Below are positions 11,367 through 23,277 of a stretch of DNA of 60,000 bases, in pieces; the stretch's first letter is position 1, and the number at the start of each line of letters is the position of its first letter. Under the pieces are notes generated by a model. It was not told the origin of the DNA, ran no database searches, and saw nothing but the letters and a program-made list of their open reading frames with translations. The stretch lies in NCBI GenBank assembly GCA_905221605.1, contig CAJNDS010001336.1:446473-506472 (forward strand), read 5' to 3'. The position numbers and the translations under genes were made by a program. Source of the DNA: Symbiodinium natans. Its lineage: Eukaryota; Sar; Dinophyceae; Suessiales; Symbiodiniaceae.

Positions 11367-11625
11367 CTCAGGCGGCACATGGGTGGGGTGGGGGGCGGAT
11401 TTCAAAAAAGGGGGTTCAGGTTTTTAGGGGTGAGGTTTCGGGTTTAATTAGGGTTTAGGTTTCAGGGCTTAGGGTACCCTAAACCCTAAACCCTGAACCC
11501 CAAACCTTGAACCCCAAACCCTAAACCCCAAACCCTAAACCCTTAGGGCTGGGCCCCCTGCGGGCGTTCTACCCTTTCGCCGCGTCTAGGGTTGTAGGCC
11601 CATATACTTGTAGGGATGACAAGGT

Positions 11626-11860
11626 TTAGGGTTTAGGGCTTAGGGCTTAGCGTTTAGGGTAAGGGTTTAGGGTTTAGGGTTTAGGGTTTAGGGTTTAGGG
11701 TTTAGGGTTTAGGGTTTAGGGTTTAGGGTTTAGGGTTTAGGGTTTAGGGTCTAGGGTTTAGGGTTGAGGGTTTCGGGTTTAGGGTTTAGTGTGTTTCGGG
11801 TTTCGGGTTTCGGGTTTCGGGTTTCGGGTTTAGGGTTTAAGGTTTAGGGTTTAGGGGTTG
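11626..11860 (+). repeat. TTTAGGG array with GTTTCGG block
   Basis: Over 25 units, including a run of TTTCGGG variants at 11800-11827. Confidence 0.94.
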
Positions 11861-12019
11861 ATCCGGCTCGGTTTTAGGATTCAGCAAGCCGCAGGAAAGC
11901 CCTGAACCGTACTTGGAGGTTCGGGGGTAGGTTGAATTGTGGGGTTGCAAGCGCCCAGATCCCTTTTCGTTTGTAAAGTTACCTTACTCTGGTTTTAAGG
12001 ATTCAGAAAGCCTACTTAC

Positions 12020-12092
12020 CAGGGTGCCTCCCCAAAACTCGAGCACTGCTTCTTTCTTGGGTTCATGGCGTTGATGAGGCAAGCGGCGAGCC
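12020..12092 (-). CDS. Linker exon, LAACLINAMNPRKKQCSSFG
   Basis: 73 nt with acceptor TTTTAAG and a perfect GTAAGT donor; phase agrees with 13368-13437. Family unknown. The GC-rich block to the right (12.1-12.46 kb) has overlapping ORFs on both strands and is treated as intron. Confidence 0.55.
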
Positions 12093-12099
12093 CTTAAAA

Positions 12100-12462
12100 G
12101 CCAAAGGAAATAAGCGCAAGGGTACACGGGTCCTAGAGGCTTGACTTGAAATCCCGAAACACCCCCAAAGGTCTACAGAGGCCGCCCGAGCTGGCCCCGG
12201 GAATCCTCGACACAGCCTTGGCGCCAAAGTCATGCCAGCCGCTGGAGGCGCCAGCAGCCAGACAGGAGCGACTTTGCGAGCCCCCACAAGGCAAGAGGGC
12301 AGCAGTGCCTCGATAGGGGCCAACTTGCTGGGATCCTTCGAAGCGCCCGACATCGTGATGGCGAAGAGCAGACGCGATGCGCACACAAGCGCCAAGGACG
12401 CTGCCAGCCCTAAACCACTCTTGGGCATCCAGGAGGGCGATGAAAGAACATGAACTACACAA
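12100..12462. other. GC-balanced unique block, both strands open
   Basis: Overlapping ORFs exist in three frames, one minus frame beginning with a hydrophobic stretch (SLALVCASRLLFAI). None resembles a family. Treated as intron between 13368 and 12092 exons. Confidence 0.25.
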
Positions 12463-13367
12463 GTACCATTACAATTGAACAGTCCCCTCTAACCCCCTCG
12501 ACCCTGTGCATCCTAGACCCTAGACGCCCAATTTTTGAGCATGTCCAAATTACCTATATTATGCAGGGAATATCAAAAAATCTATAGGGGTACGGCCTTT
12601 TTATCCCCAACAGAAAGGAAGCCTTAAAGGAACCCTAAACCCTGAAACTCCTTTTATCGGAAGCCACCCATATACAGAGTTGTTAAATTCCAAGGGCTAA
12701 GTGTTTCAACATGGTGTTGAGCCACGGTTTAGGCTTTATGGGTTAGGGGGTTTGGGGCATAGGGAGAATTGAAACCTGCCCAAACCCCCAAAATACGGTT
12801 TAGGGTTTCGGGGTTCGGGTTTGGTTTAGGGGTTAGGGGTTAGGGGTTAGGGGTAAGGAGTTAGGGGTCAGGGGTCAGGGGTCAGGGGTCAGGGGTTAGG
12901 GGTTAGGGGTTAGGGGTTAGGGCTTCGGGCTTAGGGCCTAGGGCCTGGGGCTTGGGGCTTAGGGCCTGACTTTACGCAGCATTCCAACAGAGACTATAGT
13001 GAGTCTTCAACCGCCCCAAAACCCTAACCCCGAAACCCCAACCCATAAGGGCAGTTCTCTAAACGCGGGTCCCTTTTTGGGTACTCCTCTAGCACAGCAC
13101 TGTTAAATTACAGAAAAGGACCCCGAAAGGCCCCCTACTCTGGAGAACTACCCCTCAGCCCAGAACCCCCCAAACCCCCCACCACCTAGACCCTAACCCT
13201 AAACCCTATACCCTAAACATCCCCAAACCCTAAACACCAAAGCCTAAACCCCATACCCTAAACCCTAAACCCCCAACCCTTAACCTCAAACCCTTAACCC
13301 CAAATCCTACACCCCAAACCCTAAACCCTAAACCCCAACCCCAAACCCTAAACCCCAAACCCTAAAC

Positions 13368-13437
13368 CCGAATCGCGCATTTCCACGCCAAGGAACGGCG
13401 TGGCGGAAGCCCGGAGCGCTGGGCAGCGCGCCTGGCT
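13368..13437 (-). CDS. Linker exon after NHR copy B, ATPFLGVEMRDS
   Basis: 70 nt, acceptor AAGTAG, donor GTTTAGG; phase 0 start follows 14216. Another frame (PSAPGFRHAVPWRGNARF) is open, so the frame is provisional. Confidence 0.42.
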
Positions 13438-14215
13438 CTACTTGGGCTCCGTGGGGTGTTAGGGTTTATAGGGTCTACAGGGTTTTAGTTTAGGGTTTAG
13501 GGTTTAGGGGTTTAGGGTTTAGGGTTAAGGGTTCAGGGTTCAGGGTTTAGGGTTTAGGGTTTTGGGTTTAGGGTTTAGGGTTTGGGGCCCTAAACCCTAA
13601 ACCTAGATCCCAAACCACTAAAGTTTAAGGTTTAGGGGGCAAGGGACCCACTCAAGAGGTGGAGGCACCACCCCCAGTCTCTCTTTAAGCCGAAACCCTG
13701 AACCGGCTATGATGGCCTGCATGACTCCCTAAACCCTAAAGCCCTGAAACCCTATAGGAGGATTAGGGGAACCTTTGGGGATATAGACCCTCTGAATCAG
13801 GTCCCTGTTTAAGAGAGCCAGAACAGGTCAAGAAGGGTCACCTTTTTTTAGGGTCCCCCTTAAAACTTTATCCTACCTAGGAATAACCCTAAATCCTAAA
13901 CCCTAGACCCTAAACCCTAAACCCCCAAAATCCCAAGCCTTAGCACCTGGAGAGCCGAAAGCTGCGCTCGCCCACCAAGGGGCTTAAGAATGGTCTCTGT
14001 TATTTTCCCCGGTGCCCTGCACACCACACCTTACATTTAAACACAAAACCCTATGACCCCCCAAATAAACTCTAAACCCTGGACCCTAAAGCCTATTATA
14101 AACCGTAAAACCCAAACCCCAAAACCCCCCTCAAAAAAAAAAAACGAAAAAACCCTAACACTAAACTCTGAACCCTAAACCCTCAACCGTACGCCCTAAA
14201 CCCTAAACCCTTGGC

Positions 14216-14287
14216 CTCCGGAATCCACTCCACGCCGTCCGTGTTGCCGATGAGGTCCACCGCTGCGTAGAGGTCCCATCCTCGGTG
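14216..14287 (-). CDS. NHR copy B last exon, [19 protein letters not shown]
   Basis: 72 nt, acceptor TCCGGAG, GC donor GAG|GCCAAG, phase 0-0. Carries the terminal strand pair of the fold. Left CCCTAAA, right TTTGGGG/TTTAGGG. Confidence 0.76.
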
Positions 14288-17200
14288 CTCCGGAGGATCT
14301 TTTGGGGTTTGGGGTTTCGTGGTATAGGGTTTAGGATTTAGGGTTTAGGGTTTAGAGATATTGGGGATATTGGGGTTTACGATTTTAGGGATACCTTGTT
14401 GGGGTCCTTATTGTAAGGGGATCCTGCAATTTAAGAGTTGTCTTTTGGGCGGGGTCCCCCATTTCGCTAAACCCGCCATCTGTGCTGGAGAGGTTTAGGG
14501 ATGTTTTAGGGTTTAGGCCTTAGGCTTCTGGTGGGGTTTATAGTGTTTAGGGTTTGAAGGTTTAGGGAGCTTAGGGATTTAGGGAGCTTGGAAGCTTCAG
14601 GCTTTAGGTTTCTGGGAAGTGCTTGGAGGTTCAGGAGTAGATCAGTCGTTCCAGAACGAGTGGCAGCTACTTACAACTTTAGGGCTAACCATTAACCCTA
14701 TAAGCCCTATACCCTAAACCCTTTTTCCCCTACGCCCTAGACCCTATACCCTGATCCCTAGAAGTTTTAGACCCTAAGCCCTCAACCGAAACCTCCCGGT
14801 AGGGCTGGGGGTACTTGGACATGGTACTTAGTAACCCAATAAGAACTGTACTTATAACCCAAGTAGAAACACATTTCGGGCCCTTAAGGGGCTTATAAGT
14901 GGGTTATAAGGAGATTAATAATTGGTTAATAAGTACCGTGAACCTCCAAGTACATGTCGGGTTTAGGGGTTTCACTTCTTCTTGCCTCTGTTCAGGGTTT
15001 GGCGGTTTATAGGGTTTTGGGATGATCATGTCCCAATGAAAGGCGGCATGAGAGGCGGGACTTCGTAGGCAGTTCTAAAGGAGGATTCCTGGCGTACCTA
15101 CTGCGCCACTATGTCCCCGATGCTCCCAGCGATCACCCAAAACCCATGCGGGATCTCTGATCGCAGCGTATGCTACTATCCTAATCTAGACCCATGAGTA
15201 AACCTATGAATAGATCGGGTACCCTTTTCGGTTTAAAGGGCTCATAAGGGAACCAGAACCCTAAAAACAGGAATCAAGGGCCTACCCTGAAATCCTTGTA
15301 AGTCGGATTCTACCCGAGCAGTACGAGTAACACAGCATAGGCCTCCCGTGCCGGCTGGGAGGAGGGAGACCCTGCAACCCTAAACCTCGCGTCCGAAAAA
15401 CCTGTGTGGTTTCCCTAGACTCCCACAAAAAACCCAAACCTTGAAAGCCATGATCTAAAATACCAAGACCCTAAACCCTCAACCCGAAACTGCTCTAAAC
15501 CCTAAACCCTCTAAAGGCGTACTTATAAGTACTGAAGGGACCCGGGGTCCCCGTCCTTGGGGACCGAATGCAATTCAAACAGGTTTATGGTTCATATGCC
15601 CCAATCGGCATTTTTTAGTAGTATAGGGAATATGATCCCAATTTTAGAGTTCATGTGGTCCCTGAGGTTTTTGAATCAGTCTCACTCACTACAGGGATGC
15701 TGACGGACTTTGGGAAGACCCGCGTGGCACCACGAGCCCAAGACTCACAGCAGCCCTCCCATGGGATACGGAAGAGCCTTAAAGGTATTCAAAAAGATGG
15801 AGGATGTGTTCGAAAACCTCCTTTTGCGTGACTCGTAGGGAAGGAGCCCTAAACCCTAAAGAGAAAACCTTCCGCAACGGCGCTTTGGGGACCCCCACTC
15901 ACATCCACGTTGGATGGGCCATCGACTCGCCACTTCCCGTTGACGTACACCTCGACACGGCACCCTACACCCCAAACGCCGAACTCCAGACGCGGAAAAC
16001 AAAAGTAACTCTGAACACGCCACACCTAAACCCTAAACCCAGAGAAAGTAATAGAGGGATGACTTCAATGCAAGAGGGTCGAGGTGGCGTTGCCCGGGCG
16101 TATTGGACAAGCCCCCTAACCGCTGAAACCTAAAGCCCTGAAACCCTAGATTTTAGCGTTGAGGGTTAAACGCCAAACTCCTTCCATCAAGTCAACCCCG
16201 AATCCCCAAGCCCAAGACCCAAATCCCAAGCGCGGACAAAGGCTCCTGAACCACGGAAGGAGCCCTACATCTTGGATTTGGGTTGGTTTCTTGAACCTAG
16301 CAACTACCCTACATCCCTAAGCCCTCAACCTTAAACCTCTAAACCTCTAAGCCACTAAACCTCTACACCTCTAAACCTCTCAAATTCTAAACCCCAAAAC
16401 CTCTAAACCCTAAACCCCTACACCTCTCAAACTCTAAACCCCGAAACCTCTAAACCTCTACATCCCTAAACACCAAAGCCTCTAAACCTCTAACCCCTAA
16501 GCCTCTGAACCTCTCAACCCCAAAGCCTCCAAACCTCTAACCCCTAAACTGCTCTAAGCCCGAAAATTAAAGCCCGACGCCCCGCATCCCCCAACCCTAA
16601 ACCCTAAACCCTCAACCCTCAACCCTAAACCCTAGACCCCAACCCCCCAAAACCCCAAGCGAAGCCTTGAGCTGCCCCGCAGGCGTCACGAGAACACCAA
16701 CCCGATCACCTGCCCGGGCAAGAGGCTCTTCGGGGGCATCTCTTGTGGGCGCCAAAAGGGTCGAGGGTTTAGGGCTTAGGGTTTGGGGTGTAGGGTTTGG
16801 GGGTCTAGGGTTTAGGGTTTGGGGTGTGGGGTTTAGGGGTTTAGGGGTTTAGGGCCGGCTTGAGGTGCGGGTTTGAGGGTTTGGAGCATTGGAGTTGGGT
16901 TCAGGTGCGCCGCGAGTGCGCCCTTCTTTGGATCTCAAAGGAACCTACTTACCCACGGTTTTAAGGGTTACACCTACGAAAGATTAGTAGCTACAGCTTT
17001 TAGGGTTATACCTACCCAGGCAGAGGGTGTGCGCGCTTCGTCCGCGCCTGGCCGGAGATTGGCCGGATGCCAGTCGACTTCCTCGGGTTCAGCCAGGGCT
17101 CAATGGGTTCAGGTTTTAGGATTTAGGGTTTAGGTTTTAGGGTTTAGGGTTTAGGGTTCAGGGTGGCGAAGACGGCGTGCATTCCGTGTGAGGATGCTGG

Positions 17201-20200
17201 TGCGCTCTTTATACACGTCGACCAGCCCTGCTACTCCCAAAACCCGATAAACCCTAAACCCCGAACAGGGTTTAGGGTTTAGGGTTTAGGGTTTAGGGTT
17301 TAGGGTTTAGGGTTTAGGGTTTAGGGTTTAGGGTTTAGGGTTTAGGGTTTAGGGTTTAGGGTTTAGGGTTTAGGGTTTAGGGTTTAGGGTTTAGGGTTTG
17401 GGGTTTGGGGTTTGGGGTTTAGGGTTTAGGGTTCAAACCCTCCAACCCAAAACCCTGAACCCGAACTAACCCCCACTTCATGTCGGCACCCCTCTAGACT
17501 GGGGGCCTTCAGCCTGTCGGGGGACTAACCCCCACTTCATGTCGGCACCCCTCTAGACTGGGGGCCTTCAGCCTGTCGGGGGACCTTTGGGACTGCATGA
17601 ACCCTCTAGCAATGAAAGGTCAACCTTTGGGATTATAAGGGGATTCCACTACCCCAAAAAAGTTAAAGGTTACCTACTCTACTACTAGGTCTATATAAGG
17701 GATATAGGGTTTTAGGGCACAGGGTATCCCAAATTTTTAGGGCTATTTGGCCTTTAAGGGAGCGAGCTACTACCCAAGCAGACCCTCTAGGACGTCCCTG
17801 CTTAGGGCGCCTCCCTTAGTCCCGTAAGGGCTGAGGCTCAATGAAATCCTCGCTGTCGTACATGACGCCATCGAAACCGATGAGCCACGCCTAAAAGCAG
17901 GGTTTAAGGTTCATTCCTTCTCAGGCTTTACAGGTTGTAGGGTTTCGGGGCTTTGAACCCTAAACCCAAAACCCACAACCCTCTATCGATAGGCCTCTTG
18001 CCTGGTCAGAGCTCATGGCAAGCTGTGAGCAGCAATTGAGGGGGGGGGGGGAAGCCTGAAATTCCCAAAAGCGCCTGCTTCAAGCCGTCGAGAATCTCTG
18101 GCACCTGCGAGAAAATAAAAAAAACAGCACGGCATGGGCGGGGGTGGGGGGGGGGGGGGGAGGGGGCTTCCGAAAAGTTGGGTCGAAGCCCAAAGCTAGC
18201 TCCTACGCCCCTGTGTGCCCTAAAGCCTGTAAGCCCCAACGCCCCACACCCTGTCCGCCCCGAAACCCCCAACGCTTAACTAGAAGACTAGAATGCACAA
18301 AAAGCACTTAAGGCATAGAAGTATATAAGCCTCGAAAGTATCTACGTATCGAAGCGTCTAAGACAGAAGTATATCCGTACATCAACATAAGAGTAAGTAA
18401 GTGTGCGACCATGTAAGTTGCTAGGTTAGAAACATGTACAGAAAGTGACGAGGTATGAAAAAAGTAAACGTAAAACATCATGGCGAAAAATCCAAGCCCG
18501 AGTCTCCTGCCTCCCCTCTCCGCATGAACCCTCAGTAGCCCCCGATGACGGGGGGCTTAGGGTGTAGGTCTGCATTTCTGCCAACCCGAAACCCCAAACC
18601 CTAAACCCTAAATCCCAAACCCTAAACCCTACGCACTGAACCCTAAATCCCAAACCCTTAACCTCTCTGCCACATAACCCTAAATGTTAAACACGAATTA
18701 GGCAATTTGATCCATTTGACCCCTTTGACCCCCCCATTGTTCAGCACGGATTAGGCAATTTGATCCATTTTGGCCCCTCTGATCCTTTTGACCCCCCCAT
18801 TGTTCAGCACGCAGCAATTTGATCCAGTTTGGCCCCTCTCATCCATTTTGGCCCCTCTGACCCCTTGCACCCTCTCCATTGTTCAACACGAACCAAAAAA
18901 ACTTTCCATTCGCGTAATGTTATGGGGCTCTTTGGGCGGGTGGGTTTTTTCCGTTGCCTACACACACTGCTGGCCTAGTGCATGCTCGAACTTGAGATGC
19001 TGAACCCCAAACCCTAAACCCTAAACCCTAAACCCCAAACCCCAAACCCTAAACCCTAAACCCTAAACCCTAAACCCTAAACCCTAAACCCTAAACCCTA
19101 AACCCTTTGGTTCTTCAAGGTCCGGTGGCGCCTCGCGCACCTCGTCCGGTATGTCGGTGGTCACGCCGATGGCCAGGCCGTCGGGCATGCCTCGTCTTAC
19201 CGGTTGCTTAAGGTTTAGGGTTTAGGGTTTAGGATTTAGGGTTTAGGATTTAGGGTTTAGGGTTCGGGTTTCGGGTTTCGGGTTAGGATTTCAGGTTTAG
19301 GATTTAGGGTTTCGGGTTTAGGGTGTTAAGTCTGGGAATTAAGAAGGGGCCTTGTACCATGCCCAAAACCCTAAATCCCTCAACCCTTCATGGCCCATTC
19401 TAAGAGACTCTACACGAGCTCTTTGTAGGAAAGTTCTCGAGGTGCCTCTGCCATAATCCCCTAGCCAAGGGTAGTTACCTGGTCCCTTCATATGGGCCCT
19501 TCCAAAAAAAGCCTGATATACTCCTTATACACCCTATATGAATCAATGGTTCATATATCAGAACCCTTTAAAGGAGGTAGGGGACCATATGAAAAGGCCC
19601 ATGAAACTACCCTCAGACCCCGAGGCACCCTAAACCCTAACCCCTAAGAGGGAAAGTCCAGGTCGTGGACTGAAACTCGGAACCCCGTTGACAGAGCCTC
19701 GAGATCATGAGGATGCCATGTATGAAGTGCTGCAGAGCCTTCAGATTGAAGCTAGCCAAGTCCTCTTCCTGATCACACACAGTGGCCAGTGCGTGCGTGG
19801 CCATCGACGAGCTCCGAGAGAAAAGCACTCCACCCATGAATTTTCGTGATCGTATCGTCGTCGTACAGGAACACCGGGATGCAACGATTAACACGATCAT
19901 CATCATCAGCATTGATCTGGGGATGCTGCCCAGTCCGAATAGAAGGCCCTCGAAACCTTCCCCCCGACACCTCCAACCCCAGGCTTCAGGGGGTTTAGGG
20001 GCTTTAGGGCCTTTAGGGCTAGGGTTCTAAAACTTCGGGGACTTAGGGGTCTTGGGAGATGAGGACCCTTCATTGTCGACCCTGAGGCTTTTAGGGTTGT
20101 AGGGCCTTAACGGCCCAAGCGGGCGCCTTAACTTTTTGGACCTTATAAAGGCGCTTTGCAGGGTCTAGAGTCTAGGTGGGGTTAAGGCTGGGCTTAGGCT

Positions 20201-23200
20201 TTATGGCTTATAGACCCCAAACCCTAATTAAACCCTACACATCCCTTAAAGGCCCACGAGACTCCCAATAGTACCCTAGACCCTAATCCCGGTTCTGAGG
20301 GCCACTGCCTGTGGTCACAGCGTCGATGCGCACCTCGAAGTAGAAGCCGTGCGACTCCTCCAGCGGGGCTTGGAAGAACCCACTCGGATTGAGGGAACTG
20401 GGGTTTAGGGTTTAGGGTTTGGGGTTTGGGGTTTGGGGTCTAGGGATTCCCCCCCCAAAAAAAAAACAAAACCCTTAGAGTTTGTCAACCGCTTCCTCAG
20501 CTCATCAGATGTTCGCCTCGCAGACAAACAGGCTTGCTACAATTACCGCCCGTCCGAGACAGACCTGAAGAAGATCTTCCGCCCAGCATGCACCCATGTT
20601 GCTTTGGCAAAGCCATGCCCCGGACACCCTATACCTCTAAAGCCCTAAACCCTAAACTCCAAACCCCAAAACCCGAGACCCTAAACCCCAACCCCCCCCA
20701 AAACCCCTCAAGCCCTAAACCCCCTAAACCCCCGAAAACCTTACAACCCTAAAACCGTAAAGTCCTAAAAACCCTAGAACCCAAAAGCCCTAAAACCCTC
20801 TAACCCTAAACCCCTAAAGCCCTGAGAGGTTGAGCCTAAAGCGGGACCAGGATGGCCCTTAAACCCCCATGACAAGGATCCTCGTACACCCAATACGAGA
20901 TTTGGGAAAACATATAATGTCCCCAGGACCCTAAACCCTCAACCCTCAACCCTCAACCCTAAACCCTAAACCCCCCTAACCCTAAACCCTTTTGGGGAAG
21001 ACAGGCTTAATCCCGGAAGTCTCCTGCTTCAGCGCTTGGGCTCCGAGGCAGCCACCCCACATCCTCGGGAGGATTTTTTGGGGGGTTTCGGGGTTCACGG
21101 TTTAGGGGGTTGGGGGTTCAGAGGGGTTTAGGGGGTTTAGGGGGTTTAGAAGGGGGTTTAGGGGGCGTAATTAGGGGGCTTCAGGGGGTTCACGGGGTTC
21201 AGGGGGTTTAGGGCGTTCAGGGGGTTCAGGGGGTTTAGGGGGTTTAGGGTTTAGGGGGTTTGGGGTTTGGGGTTTGGGGGTTGGGGTTTAGGGGTTTAGT
21301 GTTTAGTGTTCAGAACGATCCCCAGCCCCACGTTGCTGGCAGTCATGCCAAGTGAAGGAAACGCAAGGGCTTCTTAGAGGTTTAGGGTACAGCATGCCAC
21401 ATCTCTGAGTTCAAATCTCTGGCACTCCCGGTCTGTGCACGACGTTGGTTGCGGGGTTGAGGCTTTCGCACTTGTTGATGAGGTTGGTGACACGTCTCTT
21501 GGCGTCTCTGTGTATGGTGGAGGACCTCCTGCACGCAGCGCTTGATCGCCTTGGAGCCCCATCTGCCGATGAGCTGGACGGTTTCGAGGCCAAGACCCAT
21601 GCGGGTGAGCATCTGTGCACCGGACACTCGGCAGACATGTGCATTGTAGGTCTTAGGCCAATGCAAGAACCTAAAACTGCAATCCATGGAAACCCTTCAG
21701 CCTTACCACCAAACCTGAAGCCAAAGAACTTAAAAGCCTCAAGCCAACAACCCAACCCTAAATCCCTCACCCCAAACCTGGTTAAGTCAGTAACCATATT
21801 ACGAGACGGGTAGCCTTTTTGGGGTTGGCTACTTTGTAACAAGGAATCCTTGAACCACAAAAAAAGGGAAAAAGGGTACCACTGGGGACCAAGAACCCCA
21901 AACCCTAAGCCCCACACCCCCAAAGCCCTGACCAGGCCCCTAAACCCTAAGGCCTAAACCCTAAACCCTAAACCCTAAACCCTAAACCCCAAACCCTAAA
22001 CCCTTGGCTGCCAGGGCGCTCCATGTCCGGCGCTTTGTGGCGGGCGCGGAGACCACCCGGCGCCACGGAGACGTACTTGCCTGTTTGGGGTTTAGGGTTT
22101 AGATAGGTTTGGGGTTTAGGGTTTGGGGTTTAGGGTTTGGGGTTTGGGGTTTAGGGTTTAGGGTTTAGGGGTTGGGGTTTAGGGTTTGGGGTTTAGGGTT
22201 CTGGGGGTTTAGGATGTAGGGCTTTCGGGCTTAGGGTTTAGGGCTTCGGGTTTGGGGTTTTGGGTTGGCGGGTAGGACATAAAAGTGCCCCGAAAAGGGG
22301 CCTAGGGTAGGGTTCCATCCCACAATCTTGTAGGGATTCACAGCAGGAACCCAAACCCTAACCCAAAACTAAGCCGATACCCGCCCAAAAAATAAATGAA
22401 GACCTGGTGCAGGACCATGCACAAGCCCCACAAGCCCGAATAAGCCCTCAACCTTCAAAACCCGAAACCCACTCCACCCGAACTCTGACCTACAGGCCCC
22501 AGAAGCCTTAACAAGCCACGTAAACGCCCTGATAAGTATCCAAAGAACCCTAAACCCTCAACCCTCAACCCTTAACCTGTAATAGGGGGGGAGGGGGGGA
22601 AGCCCTGGACCTCCAGAGCCCAAGCCCTAAACGCACCCCACCACTCCCCTCCAACCCCTCCCTAACCCGAAACCACAAACCCCAAACCCCAAGCCCTAAC
22701 CCCTAAACCGCACCCCCTTGGAGCGCCTTTCTTCCTTTCGTGGAAGCCTTGTGAGGCTGGAGCCTTGGAGCGCGCAAGGCTTGTGCGCAGTTGAGTTTGT
22801 TTTTTGTTTTTTTGCGTGTGTGTGTGTGTGTGTGTGTTTACTATTATTGTTTTTTGTTTTTTTTTTTTGGGGGGGGGTTAGGGTTTAGGGTTGAGGGGTT
22901 TAGGGTTTAGGGGGTGCACTTTGCACTTTAGGGGGCTTTTAGGGTCAAGGCTTAGCTTTGTCGGGTAGAGGTTTCAAGGCTGTGTGTGTGTGTGTGTGTG
23001 TTTTTTGGAGGGTCTAAGGCTTTGAGGGCTTAGGGGGCCTTTGCCGGGATATCAAGAACCCTCCTAGGCCCCTTTAGGGCTTACCTTTCGGCTTTACCTC
23101 GTTGGTTTAAGGCGCTTCCTGAAGGGTTCGCCATCGGGCTTCAGTCTGGAGCAAGCTCCGGTGCTTGATATGTTAATATCTCCGCATGTTGATATATGAT

Positions 23201-23232
23201 ATATATATATGTATTAATATACACATAATATG

Positions 23233-23277
<45 letters not shown>

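Noticed and set aside
12063-12462. Hydrophobic N-terminus (SLALVCASRLLFAI) as a secreted protein
   Set aside because: Three frames on two strands are open, no family, and the neighbouring exons join in phase across it.
21003-21064. Open minus island [18 protein letters not shown]
   Set aside because: Lies between exons 22002 and 20382, which join in phase directly; inclusion would break the NHR start.
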